A stretch of 64,000 bases of DNA, taken from contig JAIYCQ010000022.1 in NCBI GenBank assembly GCA_027487945.1, positions 1-64,000 on the forward strand. Direction: 5' to 3'. This stretch comes from Caulobacteraceae bacterium (GTDB lineage Bacteria > Pseudomonadota > Alphaproteobacteria > Caulobacterales > Caulobacteraceae). The notes under the pieces are model-generated. The model was not told where the DNA came from, made no database searches, and saw only the letters and a program-made list of their open reading frames with translations. The first letter of the stretch is position 1. Every line of letters starts with the position of its first letter. Shown here piece after piece: positions 8,048 to 15,583 of this stretch. The position numbers were made by a program, and so were the translations under genes.

Positions 8048-9180
8048 CCCCGCGCCTTCCAGCTGTCGACATAGGCGGCGTTCTCGACAGCGGCGGCGCC
8101 CTCGCCGACCTCCAGCGGATCGCGGGTGTCGATCATCACCGCGTACTCGTCCGTGGCGGCCTTGGTCTGGACCAGCATGTTTTTCAGCGCCTTGGGGTGC
8201 GGCCCGTGCGTGAAGCCCGAGGGGTGGAAGGTCATCATCCCGGCGTCGATCCCGTCGCGGCTGAAGAAGTCCCCGGCGTGGTAGAACAGCACCTCGTCGT
8301 AGTCGTCGTTGTTGTGGAAGAACGGGATCTTGATCGCCCCCGGGTCGGTCTCGAACGGCCGGGGCGCGAAGGTGCAGACCACGAACCGGTCGGCCAGGAA
8401 GGTCGTGTGGACGCTGGGCGGCAGGTGGTAGCGGTGGCTGGTGAGGGGGCGGAAGTCCTTCACATTGATCCGCACCGGGGCCAGCTCGCCGTGCCAGCCG
8501 ACGGCGTCGAGCGGGTTCCACGGATAGGTCGCCACCGAGACCTGGCCGCGCTTCTTGATATGCACCGCCGTCTCACCGTCCTCGGCCTGATGGGCGCGGA
8601 AGGCGTCGTCCATCACCGGCGTATCCAGCATGGCCGGGTCGAACAGCGCGTGCGGCCCGAGCAGCCCCTTGTCCGGCAGGGTGAAGTGGCCGTTGGTCGC
8701 CTGGATGGTCAGGATGGCGGTCGGCGCCGACGGAGTGAGCCGCCACATGGTCCCGCGTGGCAGGTACAGGTAGTCGCCGGCGACATAGGCGATGCGGCCG
8801 AAGTCGCAGAACAGGTCGCCTTCACCTTCATGCACGAACAGCAGCTGGTCGCCGTCGGCGTTGCGGGCCAGGGCCGGCATGGCGGCAGACAGCTTCCAGA
8901 AGCGCATTTCGCAGGCGGCGTTGTGCAGCACCACCGGTGCGTCCCACGGCGAGGGCGCGGCTTCGTTCAGGCCGTTCAGGTCGAAGGCGCGCGGCCGCAG
9001 CGGCCCCTCGAACGAGGTCCAGCCGGTCGGCGGACGGCGGTGGTAGAGGAAGGCGGCCGGGCCGAAGAAGCCCTCCTTCGACATCTCCCGCTCATAGGTC
9101 CCCTCGGGCAGGTCGGCGTGCGCCTGACGGCTGTGCAGCCCCTGCGCGCCGCGGACCGGGATCCAGTTTCGCTTGCTCAT
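8044..9180 (-). CDS. hmgA: Homogentisate 1,2-dioxygenase
   Basis: The protein has 378 residues from the ATG at 9180, with GAGGAC upstream; a further ATG at 9225 lies in the intergenic repeat. The enzyme opens homogentisate to maleylacetoacetate with Fe(II) and O2. The C-terminal cupin half carries FFHNNDDYDEVLFYH and GFTHGPHP, so H289, E296 and H325 are the likely iron ligands by analogy with known HGD enzymes. It belongs to the shorter bacterial form (about 380 rather than 430-440 residues). It stands 61 bp behind hppD and overlaps the following cupin gene, so the pathway order of the operon is preserved. Confidence 0.9.
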   Translation of the reverse strand: MSKRNWIPVRGAQGLHSRQAHADLPEGTYEREMSKEGFFGPAAFLYHRRPPTGWTSFEGPLRPRAFDLNGLNEAAPSPWDAPVVLHNAACEMRFWKLSAAMPALARNADGDQLLFVHEGEGDLFCDFGRIAYVAGDYLYLPRGTMWRLTPSAPTAILTIQATNGHFTLPDKGLLGPHALFDPAMLDTPVMDDAFRAHQAEDGETAVHIKKRGQVSVATYPWNPLDAVGWHGELAPVRINVKDFRPLTSHRYHLPPSVHTTFLADRFVVCTFAPRPFETDPGAIKIPFFHNNDDYDEVLFYHAGDFFSRDGIDAGMMTFHPSGFTHGPHPKALKNMLVQTKAATDEYAVMIDTRDPLEVGEGAAAVENAAYVDSWKARG

Positions 9181-9215
9181 GGCTCGTCCTCGCAGATCGG
9201 GATCATAGCGCCAAG

Positions 9216-9235
9216 CCTCTCCCAAGAGGGAGAGG
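9216..9235. repeat. Perfect hairpin between hppD and hmgA
   Basis: CCTCTCCC-aaga-GGGAGAGG is a perfect 8-bp stem in the 61-bp hppD-hmgA gap. No T run follows on either strand, so it is not a standard terminator. It could be an mRNA processing or stability element that sets the hppD to hmgA ratio. Confidence 0.6.
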
Positions 9236-9241
9236 AGCGGG

Positions 9242-10324
9242 TCAGGCCTTCACCACGCCCCTGCGGATCTGGTCGAGCTCGATCGACTCGAACAGCGCCT
9301 TGAAGTTGCCCTCTCCGAAGCCCTCGTTGCCCTTGCGCTGGATGATCTCGAAGAAGATCGGGCCGACCTGGTTCTCGGTGAAAATCTGCAGCAGCAGGCC
9401 CTGGCCTTCGGTCGGCGCGCCGTCGAGCAGGATGTTCAGCGCCTTCAGGCGGGCGGTGTCCTCGCCGTGGCCGACCACGCGGCCGTCGAGCAGCTCGTAG
9501 TAGCTGTCGGGCGTGGTCTGGAACTTCACGCCGCGGGCGCGCAGCGTCTCGACCGTGGCGAAGATGTCGTCGGTGCCGAAGGCCAGGTGCTGGATGCCCT
9601 CGCCCTTGTAGTCGCGCAGGAACTCCTCGATCTGCGACTGCTCGTCCTGGCTCTCGTTCAGCGGAATGCGGATCTTGCCGTCCGGGCTGGTCATCGCCTT
9701 GGAGAACAGGCCGGTCACCTTGCCCTCGATGTCGAAGTAGCGGATTTCGCGGAAGTTGAAGACGCGCTCGTAGAACTCCGCCCACCTGGCCATGCCGCCC
9801 CGGAAGACGTTGTGGGTCAGGTGATCGAGGTAGGTCAGGCCGACGCTGTTGACGGCCTCCAGAGCTTGCGCGCCCTCGATCGGCAGGAAGTCGACGTCAT
9901 AGATCTCCTGCGCCCCGTAGCGATCGACGAGGTAGAGGTTGGTGCCGCCGATGCCCTCGATCGCGGGGATGTTCAGCTCCATCGGGCCAACCTTGCCCTG
10001 AACCGCCGTGGCGCCGCGCTCGACCGCCATCTTCAGGGCCTTGGCGGCGTCGCGCACGCGGAAGGCCATCGCGTTCGCCGACGGGCCGTGGACGTCCCGG
10101 AACTCGGCGGGCTGACCCTCCGGCTCCATGTTCAGGATGAAGTTGATGTCGCCCTGCCGGAACCGCAGCACGTTCTTGGACCGGTGCCGGGCGACCGCCG
10201 TGAACCCCATCGACTCGAACAGCGCCTTCAGCGCCTCCGGCTCGGGCGAGGTGAACTCGACGAACTCGAAGCCGTCGGTGCCGAGCGGGTTGTCGAACAG
10301 GTCGGCATTGGGTTGGGCGTTCAT
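9242..10324 (-). CDS. hppD: 4-hydroxyphenylpyruvate dioxygenase
   Basis: The protein has 360 residues, a normal length for the bacterial enzyme, which converts 4-hydroxyphenylpyruvate to homogentisate. It shows two vicinal-oxygen-chelate domains. The iron ligands are H168 in DHLTHNV, H246 in IQHLAFGTDD and E326 in GPIFFEIIQRKG. The C-terminal FGEGNFKALFESIE is also typical. The open frame continues upstream to 11161 antisense to exoD; the ATG at 10324 (GGAG upstream) is where homology begins. It is the first gene of the leftward operon hppD-hmgA-cupin-89 aa-His-rich-fahA-marR. Confidence 0.95.
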   Translation of the reverse strand: MNAQPNADLFDNPLGTDGFEFVEFTSPEPEALKALFESMGFTAVARHRSKNVLRFRQGDINFILNMEPEGQPAEFRDVHGPSANAMAFRVRDAAKALKMAVERGATAVQGKVGPMELNIPAIEGIGGTNLYLVDRYGAQEIYDVDFLPIEGAQALEAVNSVGLTYLDHLTHNVFRGGMARWAEFYERVFNFREIRYFDIEGKVTGLFSKAMTSPDGKIRIPLNESQDEQSQIEEFLRDYKGEGIQHLAFGTDDIFATVETLRARGVKFQTTPDSYYELLDGRVVGHGEDTARLKALNILLDGAPTEGQGLLLQIFTENQVGPIFFEIIQRKGNEGFGEGNFKALFESIELDQIRRGVVKA

Positions 10325-10374
10325 GGCGGGCTCCGGCGTTTGGGCGGCGGTCTGGATGGGGGCGCTCTTAGTAA

Positions 10375-10390
10375 CATATGAAACTATATG
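10375..10390. promoter_or_regulatory. AT-rich inverted repeat in the hppD/exoD divergent region
   Basis: CATAT-N6-ATATG lies in a short AT-rich island (10369-10391) between the divergent hppD and exoD-like genes, 51 bp upstream of the hppD start. The arms match perfectly. Such a site is typical of a dimeric regulator; the operon's own MarR protein is the likely binder. The binding is inferred. Confidence 0.5.
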
Positions 10391-10441
10391 CGTCCGGTGA
10401 CAAGGCTCGACCGGAACGGGCTCAATCCGTAGAAAGGCGCC

Positions 10442-11119
10442 ATGACCCAGCCGGAACAATACCGCGACGACCCGGATCGCAGCTTCGTGAATCTCGTGGC
10501 GTTGATGTCGCGCGACTCCGGCCCGGACGGCCTGTCGATCAGCGAGATTCTCGACCGGCTGGACGAACGCGCCTTCGGCATCGTCATCCTGATCCTCGCC
10601 ATCCCCTGTCTGGTTCCGGCCCTGTACGGCGTGCCGCAGATCGTGGGCATTCCCATCATCCTGCTGGCCGGCCAGATGCTGCTGGGCCGGCGCGAGCCCT
10701 GGCTGCCGGCCAGCTGGCTGCGCCGCCGGATCTCCCGCGAATGGCTCGGCCGCATGGCCGACTTCGCCGACAAGCGCATGCGCTGGATCGAACGCCTGTC
10801 CAGGCCGCGCCTGCGATTGATGACCAGCGCCGCGGGGGAACGTCTCGCGGCCCTTATGATGATCCTGGCGACCCTCACCATCATCCTGCCGATGACCAAT
10901 TCGGTCCCGTCCCTCGGCCTGACGCTGATGGCCGCCGGGCTGATCGAGCGCGACGGCCTGTTCGTCCTGGCCGGCGAGATGGTCGCCCTGGCCTGGATCA
11001 CGGCGCTGGCGGTCGTGGCCTTCGGCCTCGCTTTCGGCGCGACCTGGGCGGTGAGTCTGTTCGACAGGGTCGGCGGCCAGGCGGTCGTCGACTGGTTCAG
11101 CACCATGTTTGGCGGGTGA
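10442..11119 (+). CDS. ExoD family membrane protein (exopolysaccharide synthesis)
   Basis: The protein has 225 residues. After a soluble N-terminal part with the ExoD block ISEILDRLDERAFGIVILILA come hydrophobic segments near 43-75, 135-165 and 175-205, including the family PxxP-type loops around IPCLVPALYGVPQI and ILPMTNSVPSLGL. In Rhizobium, ExoD affects exopolysaccharide and nodule invasion; its biochemical role is not known. The dsbB gene follows 40 bp downstream. A second ExoD paralogue is encoded at the 58-kb end of this window. Confidence 0.87.
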   Translation: MTQPEQYRDDPDRSFVNLVALMSRDSGPDGLSISEILDRLDERAFGIVILILAIPCLVPALYGVPQIVGIPIILLAGQMLLGRREPWLPASWLRRRISREWLGRMADFADKRMRWIERLSRPRLRLMTSAAGERLAALMMILATLTIILPMTNSVPSLGLTLMAAGLIERDGLFVLAGEMVALAWITALAVVAFGLAFGATWAVSLFDRVGGQAVVDWFSTMFGG

Positions 11120-11159
11120 TCCCGATGGACGTCGCCGCGCAATGCTCCGGAATGAGGCC

Positions 11160-11675
11160 ATGATCCGACGTCTCGACGCAGTCCTGACCCGCTGGCGACT
11201 GACCGCCTTCCTGTCGTCGGCGCTGATGCTGGCCGTCGCGCACGGCTTCGAGCGGATCGGCGGCCTGGCCCCCTGCTACCTCTGCCTCAAGCAGCGTGAG
11301 GTCTACTGGGTCGCCATGACCGTCGCCCTGGTCGGAATGCTGGTCGTCCGCACCGGCCCCGGCGCGGGGCTTAAGCGGCTGTTCAACGCCGCGCTCGGTC
11401 TGGTTTTCCTGGTGGGCGTCGGCATCGCCGCCTGGCATGCCGGCGCGGAGTGGGGCTGGTGGCCCGGCCCCTCGGTCTGCAGCGGCGGCGGCAGCGGTGC
11501 GGTCAGCGCGGCGGACATGATGGCCGCCCTGAATGGCGAGGAGCGCATTGCACCGCCCGCCTGCGACAAGGCGCTCTGGAGCTTCCTCGGCCTGTCGATG
11601 GCGGGCTGGAATGTCCTGATCTCCCTGAAGCTCGCCGTGCTGAGCTTCCTTGCCACGCGAAAGGCCTACGGATGA
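11160..11675 (+). CDS. dsbB: Disulfide bond formation protein B
   Basis: The protein has 171 residues and four membrane helices. The first periplasmic pair is C39-Y-L-C42 in APCYLCLKQRE and the second pair is C107 with C135, as in quinone-linked DsbB, which reoxidises DsbA in the inner membrane. The ATG at 11160 is preceded by GGAATGAGG; an ATG at 11142 is possible. Its stop overlaps the coq7 start by 4 bp (ATGA). The link to ubiquinone synthesis makes sense because DsbB passes electrons to ubiquinone. Confidence 0.9.
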   Translation: MIRRLDAVLTRWRLTAFLSSALMLAVAHGFERIGGLAPCYLCLKQREVYWVAMTVALVGMLVVRTGPGAGLKRLFNAALGLVFLVGVGIAAWHAGAEWGWWPGPSVCSGGGSGAVSAADMMAALNGEERIAPPACDKALWSFLGLSMAGWNVLISLKLAVLSFLATRKAYG

Positions 11676-12232
11676 GCGTCACCGCCCCCTCCCGCCCCGG
11701 TCGCGGCGCGGTCAAGGCCCGCCTGGCCGAGATCCTGCGCGTCGACCACGCCGGCGAACTGGGCGCCGTGCACATCTATCGCGGCCAGCAGGCCGTGCTC
11801 GGCAAGGCGCGGGGCCACGAGCGGATGACGGCCCAGTTGGCGGAGATGGAGGGCCATGAGGCCGTCCACCTCGCCCGCTTCGACGCCCTGCTCAATGAGC
11901 ACCGGGTCCGCCCGACCCTGATGGCCCCGCTGTGGCGGGCCGCGGGCTTCATGCTCGGCGCCGGCACCGCCCTGATGGGTGAGAAGGCCGCCCACGCCTG
12001 CACCGAGGCGGTCGAGACGGTGATCGGCGAGCACTACGCCGCCCAGGTCGCCGAGCTGGCCGACCGCGATCCCGAACTCGCCGCCGAGCTGTCGAAGTTC
12101 CGCGACGAGGAACTGGCGCACCGTGACCTGGCCGTGGAGGAGGGCGCCCGGGAGGCTCCGGGTTATCCCCTGCTCGCCGCCATCATCCAGGCCGGCTGCA
12201 AGGCGGCCATCCGGGTCAGCGAGAAGATCTAG
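11672..12232 (+). CDS. coq7: Demethoxyubiquinone hydroxylase (Coq7)
   Basis: The protein has 186 residues with the two-fold diiron helix pattern of Coq7: ILRVDHAGELGAVHIY (E29), the ExxH at E63-H66, later E114/E119 and E146-x-x-H149 in RDEELAHRD. It hydroxylates the last ring position in ubiquinone synthesis at the inner membrane. The start overlaps the dsbB stop (ATGA), so translation is coupled. The C-terminal GYPLLAAIIQAGCKAAIRVSEKI is the usual family end. Confidence 0.95.
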   Translation: MSVTAPSRPGRGAVKARLAEILRVDHAGELGAVHIYRGQQAVLGKARGHERMTAQLAEMEGHEAVHLARFDALLNEHRVRPTLMAPLWRAAGFMLGAGTALMGEKAAHACTEAVETVIGEHYAAQVAELADRDPELAAELSKFRDEELAHRDLAVEEGAREAPGYPLLAAIIQAGCKAAIRVSEKI

Positions 12233-12278
12233 GAACCTTCGGCATCCGGCGGGGTTGGCATGGGAAGGAGCATCGCCC

Positions 12279-12419
12279 ATGTCCGACCCCGACGCCTTCC
12301 CCGACACCGATCCGGCCCCTGCCTTTGACCCGGAGCCGCCGGAGATCGATCCCGACCTGCCAACCGGTCCGGACATCGCCCCGGCGACCGATCCGCAAGA
12401 CCCGCCGACCGTCGCCTGA
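12279..12419 (+). CDS. 46-residue Asp/Pro-rich microprotein
   Basis: A short frame with an exceptional ribosome binding site (GGAAGGAG, 9 bp before the ATG). The product has 14 Pro, 10 Asp and 2 Glu among 46 residues and no Lys or Arg, so it is very acidic and probably unfolded. It repeats D-P and D-x-P units such as DPAPAFDPEPPEIDPD. It lies 46 bp after coq7 and ends 9 bp before the convergent PilZ gene. No family is recognised. The good SD and start support a gene; biased GC-rich composition argues for caution. Confidence 0.45.
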   Translation: MSDPDAFPDTDPAPAFDPEPPEIDPDLPTGPDIAPATDPQDPPTVA

Positions 12420-12428
12420 GACGGCCGC

Positions 12429-12776
12429 CTAGCGCAGGGCCATCTGGCTCCAGATCGCCCGCAGCACCTTGAGCTGCTTGTCTGTCGTCTCGCGCAGGTC
12501 GTGGCGCGCCTTGAGCTTCACCCCCACCCGCTTGCCGCGCCGCCAGATGACCTCGGCGTCCCAGGCGACGCCCTCGCGGACCTGCACCAGATGGAGCTCC
12601 GCCGGCACGAGGTGGGGGGCCTCGGTCTCGATCATTGCCCCGTCCGGGCTGAGATTGCGGATCACGCAGTCGAGGGTCCGGGTGGCGTCCTCGTTGGCGA
12701 CCTTGCCGGCCAGCAGCGCACGGTTGCGCTGGCCTCGACGGCGTTCGACGGGCTTGAGAGACGGAGAGTCGGTCAT
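12429..12776 (-). CDS. PilZ domain protein
   Basis: The protein has 115 residues, a single PilZ barrel. The c-di-GMP motifs are visible as RRRGQRNR near residue 12 (RxxxR) and NLSPDGAMIET near residue 46 (D/NxSxxG). The rest is beta strands ending in a helical tail. Single-domain PilZ proteins transmit c-di-GMP levels to motility, adhesion or division targets. Nothing here shows the partner. It is a monocistronic leftward gene convergent with the Asp/Pro-rich frame. Confidence 0.87.
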   Translation of the reverse strand: MTDSPSLKPVERRRGQRNRALLAGKVANEDATRTLDCVIRNLSPDGAMIETEAPHLVPAELHLVQVREGVAWDAEVIWRRGKRVGVKLKARHDLRETTDKQLKVLRAIWSQMALR

Positions 12777-12837
12777 GAACCCGATCCTCCGCCGTGAAGG
12801 TTGATATCCGGTATGCGGCCTCGCCGCGTCCGGGCCG

Positions 12838-13398
12838 TCAGGCCTCCAGCTCGATGTCCCAGTAGAGATAGTCCAGCCAGCTTTCGTGCAGAAAGCCCGG
12901 CGGGAACCGGCGGCCGTGATCCTGCAGCTCGTGCATCGAGGGCCGGCGCGGCAGGCGGTAGTGCGGCATCTGCGCCTCGCGCGGGGTGCGCCCGCCCTTG
13001 GCCAGATTGCAGGGCGCGCAGGCGGTGACGATGTTCTCCCAGGTCGTGCGGCCGCCGCGCGAGCGGGGGATGACGTGGTCGAAGGTCAGATCCTGGCCGG
13101 ACCCGCAGTACTGACAGGCGAAACTGTCGCGCAGGAACAGGTTGAACCGGGTGAAGGCCGGGGGGCGGTCCTGGGAGACATAGGACTTCAGCGACACCAC
13201 GCTGGGCAATCGCATCTCGAACGACGGGCTGTGGATCATCTTGTCGTAGGACGACACCACCTCGACACGCTCGAGGAAGACCGCCTTGATCACCTCCTGC
13301 CAGGGCCAGAGGGACAGCGGGTAGTAGCTCAATGGACGGTAGTCCGCGTTGAGCACCAGGGCGGGCCAGCCCGACGGCGGCGCCTTAAGCACCTGCAT
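12838..13398 (-). CDS. HNH endonuclease family protein
   Basis: The protein has 186 residues. It carries a zinc-type HNH: C-Q-Y-C near residue 97, then LTFDHVIPRSRGG (the D-H of the active site), ENIVTACAPCN with the middle Asn and a C-x-x-C, and KGGRTP. The N-terminus PALVLNADYRPL is the normal beginning of this widespread bacterial family. GGGAGG before the ATG fits. The cellular role is not known, though many alphaproteobacteria keep one copy in the chromosome, which argues for a housekeeping rather than selfish role. Confidence 0.87.
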   Translation of the reverse strand: MQVLKAPPSGWPALVLNADYRPLSYYPLSLWPWQEVIKAVFLERVEVVSSYDKMIHSPSFEMRLPSVVSLKSYVSQDRPPAFTRFNLFLRDSFACQYCGSGQDLTFDHVIPRSRGGRTTWENIVTACAPCNLAKGGRTPREAQMPHYRLPRRPSMHELQDHGRRFPPGFLHESWLDYLYWDIELEA

Positions 13399-13636
13399 CG
13401 ACTGCCTCCCGGCGGAGTTCCGGATTCAAGCTCGCGAACGACCTGAAGACCTGCCTCGCTTTCCGCGCCTCATCGGGGATCGCCACCATCCCCGAACGCG
13501 ACTCAGAGGATAGACCCGCTTGGGCGACAGGACCAAGACAGGGTGTGCGCCCGGCGCCGGACGGGAGCTCCTCAGGCAGACGGGATGAAGCAGGCTTCGC
13601 GACTCTTCCCGCCGCCGCATTCGCGGCATCAACATA
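13399..13636. other. Intergenic region upstream of the HNH gene
   Basis: The gap between the HNH start and the terminator of the microprotein unit. It holds the HNH ribosome binding site (GGGAGG near 13406) and presumably its promoter. I see no supported gene; frames here on both strands are Arg/Ser/Pro-rich shadows. Confidence 0.5.
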
Positions 13637-13659
13637 GAAAAGGGGCGCCGAAGCGCCCC
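13637..13659 (-). terminator. Intrinsic terminator with UUCG tetraloop (leftward)
   Basis: On the minus strand GGGGCGC-TTCG-GCGCCCC is followed by TTTTC. The 7-bp GC stem, stable tetraloop and T run make a good rho-independent terminator for transcripts from the 37-residue microprotein gene. Confidence 0.85.
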
Positions 13660-13674
13660 GAAGTCCTGGTCTGT

Positions 13675-13700
13675 CCGCCTGCCCTTGACGGGGCAGGCGG
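13675..13700. repeat. Perfect 10-bp hairpin downstream of the microprotein gene
   Basis: CCGCCTGCCC-ttgacg-GGGCAGGCGG is a perfect 10-bp stem 24 bp behind the microprotein stop and 16 bp before the intrinsic terminator (in the direction of transcription). It would protect the 3' end of a short mRNA or act as an independent sRNA stem. Confidence 0.7.
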
Positions 13701-13723
13701 ATGGATCGAGCGAGAAAGCGGGC

Positions 13724-13837
13724 TCAGGCGCCGACGAAGGCGACCGCGCCGGTCAGGGCCGCGCCCATGGCCAGCAGGAAGACCACGGCCGAGCGGTCGA
13801 AAAAGCGTTCGAAGGCGACGAGGTTGGAAACCGACAT
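13724..13837 (-). CDS. 37-residue single-helix membrane microprotein
   Basis: A frame of 38 codons. The product starts MSVSNLVAFERFFDRS and continues with a membrane helix at about residues 17-36 (VVFLLAMGAALTGAVAFVG), then stops. AAAGGATG lies about 8 bp before the ATG, and two hairpins, one an intrinsic terminator, follow. The amphipathic N-terminal part followed by one helix is typical of small inner-membrane regulators of transporters or enzymes. No family is recognised. It diverges from a TetR gene, with a long palindrome between them, so TetR control is likely. Real-gene support: SD, hydrophobicity, dedicated terminator. Confidence 0.7.
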   Translation of the reverse strand: MSVSNLVAFERFFDRSAVVFLLAMGAALTGAVAFVGA

Positions 13838-13937
13838 GACACACATCCTTTGAGTTAATGGACCCGTTCACCGGGCCCCCGTTTTATCCCCTCGGGGAGG
13901 AGGGGCTGTCCGATCTGGACAATGCTTAGATAACACC

Positions 13938-13979
13938 AATCTGAACGACGTCAAGATCAATCTTTACGTCGTTCGGATT
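13938..13979. promoter_or_regulatory. 42-bp imperfect palindrome, probable TetR operator
   Basis: The arms are 20 nt each around a CA centre, with only two mismatched pairs. The core is GAACGACGT-c-AAGAT-ca-ATCTT-t-ACGTCGTTC, with AATC and GATT at the ends. It lies 19 bp before the TetR ATG and 101 bp before the microprotein start, so one site can control both. The right end includes a GANTC (CcrM methylation) sequence at 13976-13980. Confidence 0.8.
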
Positions 13980-13998
13980 CAGTTTTAGAGTGACTGTC

Positions 13999-14634
13999 AT
14001 GAGAGACGCCGCCGTCGCTGAATCCCGCCCCTATCACCATGGCGATCTACGCCGGGCCCTGGTCGAAGCCGCCCGCCGGATCCTCGAAAGCGAGGGCCCC
14101 ACGGCCCTGTCGCTGCGCGCTGTCGCGCGGGAGGCCGGGGTCAGTCCCGCCGCGCCCTATCACCACTTCAAGGACAAGGGCGAACTGCTGGATGCGGTCG
14201 CGCACGTGGGCTGGGACATGCTCGGCGAGTCGATGACCGGGGCCAAACAGCGGGCCGCCGACCTTGCGTCATTGATGACCGAGATCGGCGTCTCCTACGT
14301 GCAGTTCTCGCAGCAGCACCCGGCCCTCTATCGCGTCATGTACGACTGCTCGCGCGACAAGGACGAGTTGCCCGAGGGCATGCAGGACAACGAGGACAGC
14401 GCCTACTGCCTGGTGCGCGAGACCTTTCGCAAGGTCGCCGGACCGGACGTGGAGATCGTCGATATCGAGCTGGCTACCATCGCGGCCTGGTGCGCCGCCC
14501 ACGGCCTGGCCGAGATGAGCACCTTCAAGCAGTTCGACAGCCTGAAGATCGCCCTCGGCGGCGAGGAGGCCTTCCTGCGCGGTGTGCTCGGCCATCTCGG
14601 CATGTTCCAGGCGAACAAGCCGGCCAAGGTCTGA
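13999..14634 (+). CDS. TetR family transcriptional regulator (WHG-type ligand domain)
   Basis: The protein has 211 residues from the ATG; a GTG at 13990 in frame is an alternative. The N-terminal HTH is clear: PTALSLRAVAREAGVSPAAPYHHFKDKGEL at about residues 36-65. The C-terminal domain has the helix pattern of the WHG-type TetR group, with YVQFSQQHPALYRVMYD. The 42-bp palindrome directly upstream is the likely operator, giving autoregulation and control of the divergent 37-residue membrane protein. The ligand is unknown. Confidence 0.9.
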   Translation: MRDAAVAESRPYHHGDLRRALVEAARRILESEGPTALSLRAVAREAGVSPAAPYHHFKDKGELLDAVAHVGWDMLGESMTGAKQRAADLASLMTEIGVSYVQFSQQHPALYRVMYDCSRDKDELPEGMQDNEDSAYCLVRETFRKVAGPDVEIVDIELATIAAWCAAHGLAEMSTFKQFDSLKIALGGEEAFLRGVLGHLGMFQANKPAKV

Positions 14635-14725
14635 ACGCCTCCCGAACCCATCTCCGGGGGCCCGGCGCCGCGCCCGGTGCGCCGAGGCTGATGCAATGGC
14701 GCGCCGGCCGGTCTAGAGAGGATCG

Positions 14726-15583
14726 GTGAGCGCCTCCTTCATCACCCGTTTCGCCCCCTCCCCCACGGGATACCTCCATCGTGGCCACGCCTTCTCGGCG
14801 CTCACGGCCTTCGAGGCCGCCCGGGCCGTGAACGGCCGCTTCATTCTGCGCATCGAGGACATCGACGCCACGCGCTGCAAGCCCGAGTACGAGGCGGCGC
14901 TGCTCGAGGACCTTGCCTGGCTGGGCATCAGCTGGGAGGAGCCGGTCCGCCGGCAGTCGGTGCATCTGGCCGACTACGAGGCAGCGATTGAATCGCTGCG
15001 CGCCCGGAACCTCGTCTACCGCTGCTTCCGCACCCGCAAGGACATCGCCGAGGCGGCCACCAACGCGCCGCACGGCCCGGTGGAGGCTTTCCGCGGCGGG
15101 CCGCTGCATCCCAACGAGGAAGACCGCTTCCTGTCCGAGGGGCGGCCCTTCGCCTGGCGGCTGTCGCTGGACGAGGCGCGCGAAGCGGTCGGCGCCTTCC
15201 AGAAACTGAGCTTCCGGGAGTACGGCGAGGGGCCGAAGGGCGAGCGCGGCCGCATCGTCGCCCGCCCCGAACTGGCCGGCGACGTGGTCCTGGCCCGCAA
15301 GGACGTCGGCGTCGCCTACCATCTGGCCGTCGCGCTGGATGACGCCAAACAGAAGATCACCCACGTGATCCGGGGTAACGACCTGTTCGAGGCCACCCAT
15401 CCCCAGCGCCTGCTGCAGGCGTTGCTCGGCCTGCCGACGCCCGCCTACCGCCACCATCCGCTGCTGACCGACGCCGAAGGCCGCCGGTTCGCCAAGCGCG
15501 ACAAGGCCCAGACCCTGCGCGAGATCCGCGCCTCCGGGGTCACCGCCGGGGCCCTGCGGGCCGAGCTCGGCTTTCCAGGATGA
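14726..15583 (+). CDS. gluQ: Glutamyl-Q tRNA(Asp) synthetase
   Basis: The protein has 285 residues and a GTG start. It is the catalytic half of a class I glutamyl-tRNA synthetase without an anticodon-binding domain. Visible motifs are FAPSPTGYLHRGH (HIGH) at residues 9-21, RIEDIDATRCKP, and RRFAKRDKAQT (KMSKS-like). It attaches glutamate to queuosine in tRNA-Asp. The zinc cysteine cluster of E. coli GluQ is not clearly complete here (YRCFRTRKD). The gene overlaps the following EamA transporter by ATGA. Confidence 0.93.
   Translation: MSASFITRFAPSPTGYLHRGHAFSALTAFEAARAVNGRFILRIEDIDATRCKPEYEAALLEDLAWLGISWEEPVRRQSVHLADYEAAIESLRARNLVYRCFRTRKDIAEAATNAPHGPVEAFRGGPLHPNEEDRFLSEGRPFAWRLSLDEAREAVGAFQKLSFREYGEGPKGERGRIVARPELAGDVVLARKDVGVAYHLAVALDDAKQKITHVIRGNDLFEATHPQRLLQALLGLPTPAYRHHPLLTDAEGRRFAKRDKAQTLREIRASGVTAGALRAELGFPG

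Noticed and set aside
10325-11161. Upstream extension of the hppD frame
   Set aside because: It is antisense to the exoD-like gene and rich in Arg, Gln and Ala without domain signs; HppD is complete from 10324.
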